Assembly: GCA_038329965.1 (NCBI GenBank)
Contig: JBBQNN010000007.1
Coordinates: 1-64,000, forward strand
DNA: 64,000 nt
Origin: QHCA01 sp003244095
GTDB taxonomy: Bacteria > Actinomycetota > Actinomycetes > Mycobacteriales > QHCA01
Direction of reading: 5' to 3'
Every line of letters starts with the position of its first letter. The first letter of the stretch is position 1. This document shows, in pieces, positions 26,801 to 35,816 of the stretch. Made by a program: the position numbers and the translations under genes. The notes below the pieces were generated by a model. It was not told the DNA's origin, made no database searches, and worked only from the letters and a program-made list of their open reading frames with translations.

Positions 26801-27046
26801 GTCGGTCTGCTTCCTGTCCTGATCGTCGGGATCCTGTCGTACCGAATGAGGCGGGCACTCCCGGCACTCCGCCCCATATGCAGGACGAGCTTGGTGAGAG
26901 GCGGCTGTCAGCTGAGGATGATTGAGTCCAATCGCACAGCCGCCGTAATGTCGCTCGCTACTGAGCCGAGCCGGGAGGCCCTTGGCCGGGGAGCGTACCG
27001 GAGCGCCCTTCGTCCGGCGACGCGGTATTTGTGTCCCTCGCCAGGC

Positions 27047-28084
27047 ATGATGTCCAGCGTGTCCCGACCGCGCATCCGTCCCGTTGTCTGGCAGCCACCG
27101 TCCGCTCCCGCACGCGCTCGCAGTGCTCGCGGTACGGAACCCCTGCCACCGGTACGACTGCTGCCCGTGCCCGGCCGCGGCCCGGAGGATGTCGCCCGCG
27201 ATGCCTCGGGGCGGTTGCTGGCCGGGTTGGAGGACGGTCGGGTGCTGCGGCTGTCCGCCGGCGGTGAGCGTGTCGACGTGATCGCCGACACCGGCGGCCG
27301 GCCCCTCGGGATAGAGGTCGACCGCGATGGCACCCTCGTCGTCTGCGATGCCGAACGCGGGCTCCTGCGGATCCACCCGGACGACGGCGGCCGGATCGAG
27401 CGCCTCATCGCCGCCGGAGACGACGCGGGCGGCACGCCACTGCGGGTGTGCAACAACGCCGCGATCGCCGCCGACGGGGCGATCTACTTCAGCGACTCCA
27501 CGCAGCGGTTCGCGCTGAAGCACTGGGAGGCCGACCTGCTGGAGCACTCCGGCACCGGCCGGCTGCTCCGCCGTGACCCCGACGGCTCCTGCCAGGTGCT
27601 CCTCGACGGGCTGCACTTCGCCAACGGGGTGGCGCTGGCCGCCGACGAGTCCTTCGTCGCCGTCGCCGAGACCGGCGCCTACCGGCTCACCCGGCTCTGG
27701 TTCACCGGCGAGCGGGCCGGCGAGGTGGACCGGCTGGTGGATAACCTGCCGGGCTTTCCCGACAACATCTCCCTGGGCGGCGACGGGCTCATCTGGATCG
27801 CTCTGGCCGCCCCGCGCAACGCCGCCCTCGACCTCCTCTCACCCCGGCACCCGGCGCTTCGCCGTGCGCTCTGGGCGCTGCCCGACGCACTGCGTCCCAA
27901 GCCGGTGGATACCACCTGGGTGCAGGCCGTCGACGCCGGCGGCGACGTGGTGCACGATCTGCAGGCGAAGGTGGCCGGCGTGTCGACGGTGACCGGCGTT
28001 CGCGAGCACGACGGCACGGTCTGGCTGGGCACCCTGCACGGCGGTGCCGTCGGAGCGTTCGAACTGACAGTCGGTGAGTTGTGA
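27047..28084 (+). CDS. SMP-30/gluconolactonase (strictosidine-synthase-like) beta-propeller enzyme
   Basis: A 345-residue protein from ATG 27047, with a second ATG directly after. It shows propeller blades typical of the SMP-30/strictosidine synthase superfamily: GRGPEDVARDASGRLLAGLE, GRPLGIEVDRDGTLVVCDAE, NNAAIAADGAIYFSDST, GLHFANGVALAADESFVAVA and PGFPDNISLGGDGLIWIALA. The D and N positions that bind the catalytic metal appear present. A lactonase or hydrolase role is likely; the substrate is unknown. The last four bases overlap the GTG of the next gene, so the two form an operon. Confidence 0.88.
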   Translation: MMSSVSRPRIRPVVWQPPSAPARARSARGTEPLPPVRLLPVPGRGPEDVARDASGRLLAGLEDGRVLRLSAGGERVDVIADTGGRPLGIEVDRDGTLVVCDAERGLLRIHPDDGGRIERLIAAGDDAGGTPLRVCNNAAIAADGAIYFSDSTQRFALKHWEADLLEHSGTGRLLRRDPDGSCQVLLDGLHFANGVALAADESFVAVAETGAYRLTRLWFTGERAGEVDRLVDNLPGFPDNISLGGDGLIWIALAAPRNAALDLLSPRHPALRRALWALPDALRPKPVDTTWVQAVDAGGDVVHDLQAKVAGVSTVTGVREHDGTVWLGTLHGGAVGAFELTVGEL

Positions 28085-28842
28085 ACGAGATCGTGGGGTG
28101 CCTGGCCACCCAGCATGCCGAGCTCGACGCCCTGCTCGCGGGTCTGGGTGACGCCGGGTGGAATGCGCCGACCCGCTGCCCCGGCTGGACCGTGGCCGAC
28201 GTGGTGCTGCATCTGGCCCAGACCGACGAGCTGGCCGCGGCGACGACGCGGGGCCGCCTCGCGGAGGCGGGAGCCGGGGCCGGCTGGACGGCGGCGGATC
28301 GGCAAGCGGGTGCCACCGTCGACGATGCCGCGGCGACCGCTGTGGACGCTGAGCGCGGCGTGCCGGCAGCGGAGCTGCTCAGCCGGTGGCGGGCCGCCGC
28401 GGCCGCCGAGCGGCACGCGCTTGCCGCCTGCGACCCCGGCGAACGGCTGACCTGGGTCACCGGACTGCTGTCCGCCCGGACCCTGGCCACCACCCGGCTC
28501 GCCGAGGGCTGGATCCACACCGGCGACGTCGCCGACGCCCTCGGCGCCGACGTCGCGCAGGACGACCGGCTGCGGCACATCGCCCGCCTGGCGTGGCGGA
28601 CCGTGCCCTACGCCTTCGCCCGGGCCGGTGCCGACCTGGCCGGCCCGGTTGCCGTCGTACTCGATGCCCCCGGCGGTGGGCAGTGGACCTTCGGCGAGGG
28701 CGCCGCGGCGACCACCGTACGCGGGGAGGCCGTGGAGTTCTGCCTCGTCGCCGCCCGGCGCCTGGACCCCGCGAAAACCACACTCAGGGCCGACGGGCCC
28801 GATGCGGCCGGCGTACTCGCACTCGTCCGTACCTACGCCTGA
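28081..28842 (+). CDS. Mycothiol-type MDMPI/DinB-fold protein (TIGR03084-like)
   Basis: A 253-residue protein whose GTG at 28081 overlaps the previous stop (GTGA). The N-terminal helix bundle includes APTRCPGWTVADVVLHLAQT, where the histidine and downstream residues (LAEGWIHTGDVADALG) form the metal site of the maleylpyruvate-isomerase/DinB fold. The C-terminal half (WTFGEGAAATTVRGEAVEFC) is the MDMPI C-terminal domain. Known: such proteins can use mycothiol as cofactor in actinobacteria. Co-translation with the SMP-30 enzyme suggests related substrates. Confidence 0.85.
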   Translation: MNEIVGCLATQHAELDALLAGLGDAGWNAPTRCPGWTVADVVLHLAQTDELAAATTRGRLAEAGAGAGWTAADRQAGATVDDAAATAVDAERGVPAAELLSRWRAAAAAERHALAACDPGERLTWVTGLLSARTLATTRLAEGWIHTGDVADALGADVAQDDRLRHIARLAWRTVPYAFARAGADLAGPVAVVLDAPGGGQWTFGEGAAATTVRGEAVEFCLVAARRLDPAKTTLRADGPDAAGVLALVRTYA

Positions 28843-28943
28843 GCCTGCGGCTCGCACGAAGAGTCCGGTCAGATCGTCACGGTGAGCAGTTGGGATTGGA
28901 AGGCGAAGACGACGAGCGGGACCCTGGTGCCGGTCTCCGCACT

Positions 28944-28999
28944 CATGATCCAGGGAAGTCTCGTGCGGCTCCGGCAGCACCGATCTTCCCTGGATCATG
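28944..28999. repeat. 15-bp perfect inverted repeat in an intergenic region
   Basis: CATGATCCAGGGAAG at 28944-28958 pairs with CTTCCCTGGATCATG at 28985-28999 around 26 bases that themselves contain a GTGC/GCAC pair. No T tract follows. The structure resembles actinobacterial REP-type palindromes more than a terminator. Confidence 0.6.
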
Positions 29000-29090
29000 G
29001 CGAAAACCGTCGCGCCACTGGATTGCCACGAACATGGCGGCGCGCGACTCGCTGGTCCGACTGCCGATCCTCGAGCGGGAGCATCCTGCG

Positions 29091-29639
29091 GTGAACAATG
29101 ACTCGGTGACTTCCGCTCTGATCGTGATCGACATGCAGCGCGACGTGATGGCAACGTGCCCGGCGGCCAGGGCGGTGCTCGCAACGGTGAACGGACTGAT
29201 CGCCGATGCGCGGCGGTCCGCGGCGCCACTTGTCTTCGTACGCCATCAGGACGAGGACCTGCCGCCCGGCAGCGAGGCGTGGCAGCTCGATTCCCGCCTC
29301 GACCATCGCGAGGGGGACGTCGTGGTGGAGAAGACGTTCCGCGACGCGTTCGCCGCGACTGATCTCGACGAAGTTCTGCGGCAGGCCGGCGCCCGTCGGC
29401 TCGTGGTCACCGGAGCACATTCGGACTACTGCGTCCAGACCACAGCGCTGTCGGCGCTCGCACACGGCTACGACATTGCGCTCGTCGCCGACGGCCACGC
29501 CGCCGAGTCGGCCGTCATCTCAGGCAGGCAGCTCGACGCGGCCACCGTCAGCGGGTTCGTCAACTCCCGCATGGCGACCCTGAGATACCCGGACCGGTTC
29601 GTCGAAGTCTTACCGGCCACGGACGTGTCCTTCGGGTAA
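29091..29639 (+). CDS. Isochorismatase-like cysteine hydrolase
   Basis: A 182-residue cytoplasmic protein from GTG 29091, with GGGAG nine bases upstream. The catalytic triad is complete: Asp in ALIVIDMQRDVM, Lys in VVVEKTFRDAF and the nucleophile Cys in GAHSDYCVQTTALSAL, with the preceding segment EVLRQAGARRLVVTG. This is the arrangement of nicotinamidase- and isochorismatase-like amidases. Substrate unknown; it stands alone. Confidence 0.88.
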   Translation: MNNDSVTSALIVIDMQRDVMATCPAARAVLATVNGLIADARRSAAPLVFVRHQDEDLPPGSEAWQLDSRLDHREGDVVVEKTFRDAFAATDLDEVLRQAGARRLVVTGAHSDYCVQTTALSALAHGYDIALVADGHAAESAVISGRQLDAATVSGFVNSRMATLRYPDRFVEVLPATDVSFG

Positions 29640-29770
29640 ACGACGATCAGCCGCGACTAAGGAGGCCTCGGGCGCCCGTACCCGTAGATAGGACATAGTC
29701 CCGATGTGGCCGGGCTCCTCAGACGCGCAGGCTGAGTACGTCAAGAACGAGCCTGACAAGGGAGCCCATC

Positions 29771-29938
29771 ATGTTGCACGATCTGCTCGGCGCCGAGATC
29801 GACTACCGCACGGAGCGCATCCGGGCCGCCTACCAGCCGCTCACCTCGGCCGAGCGGTACGGCCGCAGCCGGCGGGGCCGTCCGCACCGCCGGCCGGCGC
29901 GGTGGAACCACGTCCTGCAGCGTCCCAGCAACATCTGA
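29771..29938 (+). CDS. Small basic protein upstream of the LuxR ATPase
   Basis: A 55-residue frame from ATG 29771, with GGGAG eight bases upstream and TGA at 29936-29938. It begins MLHDLLGAEIDYRTERIRAA and ends in a strongly basic tail (RSRRGRPHRRPARW). The start context is better than that of the surrounding longer frame. It lies about 70 bp before the likely LuxR start. I do not recognise a family; it could be a small regulatory protein or a leader peptide. Confidence 0.55.
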   Translation: MLHDLLGAEIDYRTERIRAAYQPLTSAERYGRSRRGRPHRRPARWNHVLQRPSNI

Positions 29939-30006
29939 GCCTGTCAGTGCGCGCTGCGCTGGGTGTCGAGGAGGCGATCGGGGCGGTCCTGTCGGTGGCA
30001 GGCGGG

Positions 30007-33000
30007 ATGATGCAGGACATGCCCGCCGCACCGGTCGCCCGCAGCCAGCTCGTCGGCCGTTCCGGCGAGCTCGCCCGCTTGCTACAGCTGGCCGGCATCG
30101 AGCCGACCGACACGCGCCAGTCCGCAGTCCTGCTCTCCGGCGATGCGGGGGTCGGCAAGACCCGCCTGCTGGCCGAGTTGCGCGAGCGCGCGGAACAGGC
30201 CGGCTGGCGGGTGCTCGTCGGTCACTGCCTGGACTTCGGCGACAGTGCGCTGGCCTATCTGCCGTTCAGCGAGGCCTTCGGGCGGCTCGTCGCGGAGGCG
30301 CCGGACCTCGCGACCTCCCTCGTCGACGCCAGCCCGGCCGTGGCGAGCCTGATGCCCGTCCGCCGGCTGCTGTCCGAGCCTGACCCCGTCCCCTACCCCC
30401 ACCAGAGCCCGGCACTGCGGATCGACCGGGCCGACCTGTTCGAGGGCATCCGGGCCGCACTCGGCGAGCTGAGCCGGGCCGCGCCGCTGCTCCTGCTCGT
30501 CGAGGACGTGCACTGGGCCGACCAGTCGACCCGGGAGCTGCTGAGCTTCCTGTTCACCCGCCAGTCGGGCGAGCCCATCTCGATCGTGGCCTCCTACCGC
30601 AGCGACGACCTGCACCGCCGGCACCCGCTGCGCGCGGCTGTCGCCGAATGGTCCCGCCTGCCCGGAGTGAGCCGGATCCAGCTCCTGCCGCTCGGTGATG
30701 CCGACATGCGCATGCTGGTCCGATCCCTGCACCCCGCGCCGCTGCTGGAGGCCGACATCCGCCAGATCATCGAGCGGGCCGAGGGCAACGCGTTCTTCAC
30801 CGAGGAGCTCGTCGCGGCCGCCGGCCTGGGCGGCTGCACCCTGCCGACCGACCTTGCCGACCTGCTGCTGCTGCGGCTCGACCAGCTCGACGACAGCACC
30901 CGGCTGGCGGTGCGCGCCGCGTCGGTTGCCGGCCGCCGCGTGTCGCACGACCTGCTGTCCCGCGTGGTCGGCATCGACGGCGCCTCCCTCGAGCGGGTGT
31001 TGCGCGCGGCGGTCGAGCACCACGCCCTCGTCGCGGTCGCCGCCGACGGCTACGCCTTCCGGCACGCACTGCTGGCCGAGGCGGTCTATGACGACCTTCT
31101 GCCCGGCGAGCGGGTCCGGCTGCACGCGGCCTACGCCAAGGTCCTTGCCGCGGGTGATCTTGACGGCACGGCGGCCGAGCTGGCCCGGCATGCCCGCCTG
31201 GCGCACGACCTCCCGACCGCGATCACCGCCAGCATCCAGGCCGGCGACGAGGCCATGGCCGTCGCCGGGCCCGACGAGGCGGCCCGGCACTACGAGACGG
31301 CGCTGTCCCTGCTCGCCGACGGCGACAACCGACTCGCCGCGGGGCCGGTCGACGTCGTCGCCCTCGCCATCAAGGCCAGCGAGGCGGCGACCGCCGCGGG
31401 GCACCCGTTCCGCGCCGTGGCCCTCGTGCGGGAGGCGTTCGACGGGCTGGTCCCGGACGCCCCGGCCGAGCAGCGGGCCCGGCTCCTGCATGCCCGCGCC
31501 ACCGTCGAGATGGTCAGCGACAGTACGGTCGACCTGCTTGCCCTGACCACCGAGGCGCTGCAGCTGACGCCGGCAGACCCGCCGACCCCCTTCCGGGCCC
31601 AGGTCCTCAGCGTGCACGCCCGCGCCAGCCTTGACCGCTTTCGCGACGACGACGCCGGCCGCTGGGCCACCGAGGCGTTACAACTCGCCCGGCAGCTCGA
31701 CCTGCCCGACGTGATCGCCGACGCGGCGACGACCCTGGCCCGGCTGCAGGAGCGATCCGGTGACCCCGAGTCGTCGCAGCGCGCCCTGGTGCAGACCATC
31801 GGGGAGGCCCGGGCAGCGGGGGAGGTCGCGGCGGAGTTGCGCGGGCTGTTCAACCTCGGCGGCCTGCACTACGAGCTCGGCCGGCTCGACGAGGCCCTGG
31901 CGGTCTACGAAGCCGGGGCCGCCCGGGCGCGGGCCGCCGGCCGGCCCTGGGCGCCGTACGGCATCGATGCCCGCGCGCTCGCCGGCATCGTCGCCTACGT
32001 GGCCGGTGACTGGGCGGCGGCGCGCCGCATCGTCGACGTCACGGGGGAGTCACCGCCGGACATGGCCGAGGCCATCCTCACCTCGGTCGGGTTGTCCGTC
32101 GCCGCCGGGCGCGGGGAGCAGCAGGCGCTCGACCTGCTGCCCCACCTGCGCCCGTGGTGGGATCGCGACGGCCTGATCGGCATCTTCGGCGCCGGCGCGT
32201 CGATCGACCTGCACGGCGACCGTGGTGACCTGGCAGCGGCCGCGGCCGTCTACGACGACGTGGTCGAGTGCGTCACCCGGATCTGGCAGGTCAGTGCCTT
32301 CGAGGCGCAGATCCGGTTGGCCGGCCTGCTACTCGGTCAGCTGTGCGCCGAGGCGACACGCTCGGGCGGTCAGGAGCGGGCCGACCTGGCGCGCCGCGGC
32401 GAGGACCTGGCGGCAACGGTGGCAGCGGTGGTCGAGCGCGGCGCCGTGCGGGGCCGGCGGCGCGGGCCGGAGGGGCAGGCCTGGCTGGCCCGGGTGGCGG
32501 CCGAGCATGCGCGGCTGCGCTGGCTGACCGGCACCGAGCCGCCGGGGGAGGACGAGCTGGTGGCCGCGTGGGAGGCCACCGTCGCGGGATTCGAGGAGTT
32601 CGGCCACGTGTTCGAGCTGGCCCGGTCCCGGACGCGGCTGGCTGGCGTCCTGCGGGCGGTGGGGCGGCCCGGCGATGCCGGCGAGCAGGCAGGGCTGGCC
32701 CGCGAGGTCGCCGTACGGCTGGATGCACAACCCCTGCTGGCCGAGATCCGAGCGCTCGGCGGCGCAGCGTCCGCCGCCGGTGCCGCCGACTCCCGGCGCA
32801 CCGACCAGCTCACCCCCCGCGAGCACGAGGTGCTCGGCCTCGTCGCCCAGGGCCGCAGCAACAGCGACATCGCCCGGCATCTCTACATCAGCGCCAAGAC
32901 GGTCAGCGTGCACGTCTCCAACATCATGGCCAAGCTCGGCGCCGGCTCCCGGACCGAAGCGGTCGCCCTGGCCCGACGGCGTGGCCTGCTCGGCGGTTCC

Positions 33001-33009
33001 GGCGCCTGA
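30007..33009 (+). CDS. Large LuxR-family transcriptional regulator with AAA ATPase domain (LAL type)
   Basis: A 1000-residue protein from ATG 30007; upstream GTG codons are possible but the family usually starts shortly before the ATPase. It has Walker A LLSGDAGVGKTRLL, Walker B LLLLVEDVHWADQSTRELLS, a long tetratricopeptide-like helical middle and a C-terminal LuxR HTH (LTPREHEVLGLVAQGRSNSD, IARHLYISAKTVSVHVSNIM). LAL regulators are ATP-dependent activators, often pathway-specific. Target genes are not evident. The small basic protein gene lies directly upstream. Confidence 0.92.
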   Translation: MMQDMPAAPVARSQLVGRSGELARLLQLAGIEPTDTRQSAVLLSGDAGVGKTRLLAELRERAEQAGWRVLVGHCLDFGDSALAYLPFSEAFGRLVAEAPDLATSLVDASPAVASLMPVRRLLSEPDPVPYPHQSPALRIDRADLFEGIRAALGELSRAAPLLLLVEDVHWADQSTRELLSFLFTRQSGEPISIVASYRSDDLHRRHPLRAAVAEWSRLPGVSRIQLLPLGDADMRMLVRSLHPAPLLEADIRQIIERAEGNAFFTEELVAAAGLGGCTLPTDLADLLLLRLDQLDDSTRLAVRAASVAGRRVSHDLLSRVVGIDGASLERVLRAAVEHHALVAVAADGYAFRHALLAEAVYDDLLPGERVRLHAAYAKVLAAGDLDGTAAELARHARLAHDLPTAITASIQAGDEAMAVAGPDEAARHYETALSLLADGDNRLAAGPVDVVALAIKASEAATAAGHPFRAVALVREAFDGLVPDAPAEQRARLLHARATVEMVSDSTVDLLALTTEALQLTPADPPTPFRAQVLSVHARASLDRFRDDDAGRWATEALQLARQLDLPDVIADAATTLARLQERSGDPESSQRALVQTIGEARAAGEVAAELRGLFNLGGLHYELGRLDEALAVYEAGAARARAAGRPWAPYGIDARALAGIVAYVAGDWAAARRIVDVTGESPPDMAEAILTSVGLSVAAGRGEQQALDLLPHLRPWWDRDGLIGIFGAGASIDLHGDRGDLAAAAAVYDDVVECVTRIWQVSAFEAQIRLAGLLLGQLCAEATRSGGQERADLARRGEDLAATVAAVVERGAVRGRRRGPEGQAWLARVAAEHARLRWLTGTEPPGEDELVAAWEATVAGFEEFGHVFELARSRTRLAGVLRAVGRPGDAGEQAGLAREVAVRLDAQPLLAEIRALGGAASAAGAADSRRTDQLTPREHEVLGLVAQGRSNSDIARHLYISAKTVSVHVSNIMAKLGAGSRTEAVALARRRGLLGGSGA

Positions 33010-33016
33010 ATCTCCG

Positions 33017-33270
33017 TCAGTAGCGGTAGCGGGCCTGCAGTGTCACGACATCATCTTCGTCGACGAGGTACACCAGTCGGTGTTCCTCGCTGATTCGTCT
33101 GGACCATGCGCCAGCGAGTGCGTGCCTTAGCAGCTCGGGCTTGCCGATGCCTCGAACGGATCCCGAAGAACGTCTTCGAGGAGGCGGTTGATCCGCTTCA
33201 TGACTGTGCGATCCGCCGTCAGCCAATGCGTGTAGTCCTCCCAGCCGTGCGGCGTGAATACCAGCATCAT
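33017..33270 (-). pseudogene. yoeB: YoeB-family mRNA interferase toxin gene with a frameshift
   Basis: From ATG 33270 the frame reads MMLVFTPHGWEDYTHWL and NRLLEDVLRDPFE. A missing base near 33150 throws the rest into another frame: GIGKPELLRHALAGAWSRRI, SEEHRLVYLVDEDDVVTLQA and RYRY. Restoring one base gives an 84-residue YoeB-like toxin. The C-terminal pair is Arg-Tyr where E. coli YoeB has His-Tyr, so a catalytic base is also changed. The start overlaps the antitoxin stop (TGATG). Active toxin is unlikely unless the frameshift is a sequencing error. Confidence 0.75.
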
Positions 33271-33434
33271 CAGATCAGGCCGTGTTCCTCACGTAAGCCG
33301 GCCAGCGCCTGTTCGAGGCTTTCGAGCAGCCGTCGAGCATTCATCGGCGAACGCAGCAGGTGTGCGGTCTCCTGCAAGGCGTCATAGTCGTCGCGCGACA
33401 TGAGTACGGCGTCGCCGCGTCTGGACGTGACCAT
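33270..33434 (-). pseudogene. yefM: YefM/Phd-family antitoxin, N-terminally truncated
   Basis: The frame from ATG 33434 gives 54 residues: MVTSRRGDAVLMSRDDYDAL, then LLRSPMNARRLLESLEQAL and LREEHGLI, which is the second half of a YefM antitoxin and its toxin-binding tail. The roughly 25-residue DNA-binding N-terminus (usually MSITASEARANL-like) is absent in this frame; upstream residues to 33545 are open but unlike the family. The stop overlaps the toxin ATG. DNA binding, and so autoregulation, is probably lost. Confidence 0.65.
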
Positions 33435-33595
33435 CGTGCCGACTCTTCCCGCAACCACGGACAGATCGAATACGCCACGCCGTTCGATCCGGCCCACGCG
33501 GTGCGTACGCGAGCGTGCAGGGGTACAGCGGCACGAACACGGCACCGCTGGCGATCATGACGGTTCCTACGCCTTCAGGATCCGGCGTCCACCCT

Positions 33596-35236
33596 TCATG
33601 AGGTGACGGAAAACCCCTCGTAGCCCTTGGTGGCAACATCGTCGCACTTGTTCCGGTACGCGCCCACCCCGCCGATGTAGGGCATGAATCCTCGTGGTTT
33701 GCCCGGGACGTTCGCCCCCGTATACCAGGAGTTGGTCGTCGGGAAGAGCGTGAAGCCGGCCACCTCGTTCACGTGGGCGACCCATGCCTCCTCCGCCTCC
33801 ACAGTGGGCTCGATGCGCCTCCCTTCACACCTGCCGAGGTGGTCGAGGCAGTCGGCGATCCAGTCCACGTGCTGCTCGATCGAGACGACCACGTTGCTCA
33901 ACACGGACGGGCTGCCGGGGCCGGTGATGAGGAACAGGTTGGGAAACCCCGCGCTGGCGACGCCGAGATAGGTCCGCGGGCCGGCCGCCCACTTCTCCCG
34001 CAACGTGATTCCGCCTGTGCCCTGGATGTCGATGCTGGTCAGGGCGCCCGTCATCGCGTCGAAGCCGGTGGCGAGGATGATGCTGTCCAGGTCGTACGTG
34101 GCGTCCCGGGTGCGCAGACCGCGCGGCATGATCTCCTCGATCGGCGACGTCTTGACGTCGACGAGGGTGACGTTGTCCCGGTTGAACGTGGCGTAGTAGT
34201 CGGTGTCGACGCACAGGCGCTTGGTAGCGAAGGGATAGTCCGTGGGTGTCAGGAGCCGGGCGGTGGCCGGGTCGCGGACAATCTCGCGGATCTTGGCACG
34301 GACGAACTCGGCGGCGGTTTCGTTGGCTTCCTTGTTGACTAGTAGATCCGCGAACGCGCCCATGATGTCGACGCCGCCGTGCGCCCACCGCGCTTCGTAC
34401 TCGCGCTGGCGGTCCTCGGGCGAGACCTCCAGTGCCGACTTCTGACTGAACTCGTTGATCTCGATCTCAAGGCCGAATGCCGATTCGCGGGCTCTTTGGC
34501 GGTGCTCCGCGTAGCTGGCCTTCGTCTGCCGCTGGACGTCCGGCGCCAGTGGATGGTTCCAGGCCGGCATGCTGAAACTTGGCCTGCGCTGGAAGACGAA
34601 AAGCTGTGGCACCTGCTCGGCGATCGTCGGGATTACCTGGATCGCAGTAGAGGCGGTCCCGATGACGCCAACTCGTTGCCCGCTGAAATCGACGTCTTCA
34701 TCGGGCCAGCCACCGGTGTGGTAGATCCTTCCCTCGAAGGTGTCGATCCCCGGGAAGTCCGGGACATAGGGCGTCGACAGGCAACCGGTGGCCATGATGC
34801 AGTACTTCGCTGACACCTGGTCGCCGCCGTCCGTGCGGACCTGCCAGCGGTCGGTCGCCTCATCGAACACCGCCGACGTCACGCGGGTGTCGAATTGGAT
34901 GTCGCGACGCAGGTCGAACCTGTCGGCGACGTGGTTGAGGTAGCGCAGGATTTCGCCTTGCGAAGGGTACCGCTCGCTCCACTCCCATTCCTGCTGGAGA
35001 TCCTCGGAGAAGGAGTAGGAGTACGCGAGGCTCTCGAAGTCGCAGCGCGCCCCCGGATACCGGTTCCAGAACCAGGTGCCACCGACACCACCGGCCGCTT
35101 CGAGGACCAACGCTGAAAGCCCTAGCCCTCGTAACCGATGGAGCATGTACAACCCGGCGAACCCGGCGCCGACCACCACCACGTCGAACGAACGGCTCGG
35201 CGCTTCACCTGCCATGTTTTCCGTCGAGATCGACAT
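33596..35236 (-). CDS. Baeyer-Villiger-type flavin monooxygenase
   Basis: A 546-residue protein from ATG 35236, with GGAGGG upstream. The FAD site VVVGAGFAGLYML is near the N-terminus, followed by GGVGGTWFWNRYPGARCD. The BVMO fingerprint FxGxxxHxxxWP is exact (FEGRIYHTGGWP), and the NADPH-binding VGVIGTASTAIQVIP follows. The second part includes TDYPFATKRLCVDTDYYATF and PNLFLITGPGSPSVLSNVVV, as in cyclohexanone and phenylacetone monooxygenases. The enzyme probably inserts oxygen next to a ketone. No lactonase or dehydrogenase partner is adjacent, so the substrate is open. Confidence 0.93.
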   Translation of the reverse strand: MSISTENMAGEAPSRSFDVVVVGAGFAGLYMLHRLRGLGLSALVLEAAGGVGGTWFWNRYPGARCDFESLAYSYSFSEDLQQEWEWSERYPSQGEILRYLNHVADRFDLRRDIQFDTRVTSAVFDEATDRWQVRTDGGDQVSAKYCIMATGCLSTPYVPDFPGIDTFEGRIYHTGGWPDEDVDFSGQRVGVIGTASTAIQVIPTIAEQVPQLFVFQRRPSFSMPAWNHPLAPDVQRQTKASYAEHRQRARESAFGLEIEINEFSQKSALEVSPEDRQREYEARWAHGGVDIMGAFADLLVNKEANETAAEFVRAKIREIVRDPATARLLTPTDYPFATKRLCVDTDYYATFNRDNVTLVDVKTSPIEEIMPRGLRTRDATYDLDSIILATGFDAMTGALTSIDIQGTGGITLREKWAAGPRTYLGVASAGFPNLFLITGPGSPSVLSNVVVSIEQHVDWIADCLDHLGRCEGRRIEPTVEAEEAWVAHVNEVAGFTLFPTTNSWYTGANVPGKPRGFMPYIGGVGAYRNKCDDVATKGYEGFSVTS

Positions 35237-35334
35237 GCGCCCTCCCTGGCCGGTTTGGGGCAATTGTGTCATGTCGCGTCAATCACCAGATGGCACTACC
35301 TGCCGACCGGTGGCTGACATGGGCTACACCTTGG

Positions 35335-35400
35335 GTGGTCGATCTCGGTACGACGTACACCTCGGCCGCGGTTCCGAGCGACGGCCAGCTCAAGCACGCA
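35335..35400 (+). pseudogene. N-terminal fragment resembling an Hsp70-family gene
   Basis: The plus strand reads VVDLGTTYTSAAVPSDGQLK. D-L-G-T-T-Y-T is the phosphate-1 loop at the N-terminus of Hsp70/actin-fold ATPases. Homology ends after about 22 residues, before the IS982-like fragment. A chance match is possible. Confidence 0.35.
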
Positions 35401-35416
35401 CCCCTCGATGTCCGCT

Positions 35417-35686
35417 CTATCGACATCGCTCCCGTCCGAGCCCGGCCTGGGCCAGCTCGCCTTCGAACTCGCGGCCGACGTAGCTCTTGTCCGCGATGAG
35501 GATCTGAGCGTCGCGGTCGACGAGCAGCGTGGGGTCGGTGTCGAAGATGCCGAGCAAGGTCTGGCGTTCGTCGGCCTTCGCGCCGGTCAACGCGAACCCG
35601 ACGGGCAGCCCGTGCAGGGTACACAGCAGGTGCACCCGCAGTCCCCAGAAGTAGCGGGAATGGCTGGCACAGTAGCCGTACTCGGC
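35417..35686 (-). pseudogene. IS982-like transposase fragment
   Basis: The minus frame reads AEYGYCASHSRYFWGLRVHL, LHGLPVGFALTGAKADERQT and AQILIADKSYVGREFEGELA, a central block of an IS982-type DDE transposase (the A-D-K-S-Y region holds a catalytic Asp). Both ends are missing: the start of the transposase is cut at the Crp fragment and the end is replaced after about 90 residues. It cannot be active. Confidence 0.6.
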
Positions 35687-35688
35687 CC

Positions 35689-35790
35689 AACAAGGCCCTC
35701 GCCGACTTTGCCGGGCGGGGCTGGCTGCGACTCGAAGGCAAGTCGGTGCTGCTCCTCGACGAGCAGCGGCTCGCCCGCCGCGCCCGCTAG
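35689..35790 (+). pseudogene. C-terminal fragment of a Crp/Fnr-family regulator
   Basis: Thirty-three codons ending at TAG 35788-35790 read NKALADFAGRGWLRLEGKSV and LLLDEQRLARRAR. This is the last helix and wing of a Crp/Fnr HTH domain with its usual end. The fragment begins exactly where the transposase fragment on the other strand ends, suggesting that an insertion element truncated the gene and later decayed. Confidence 0.6.
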
Positions 35791-35816
35791 GAGCAGATTT
35801 CTTGGGCCGTGCTTAA

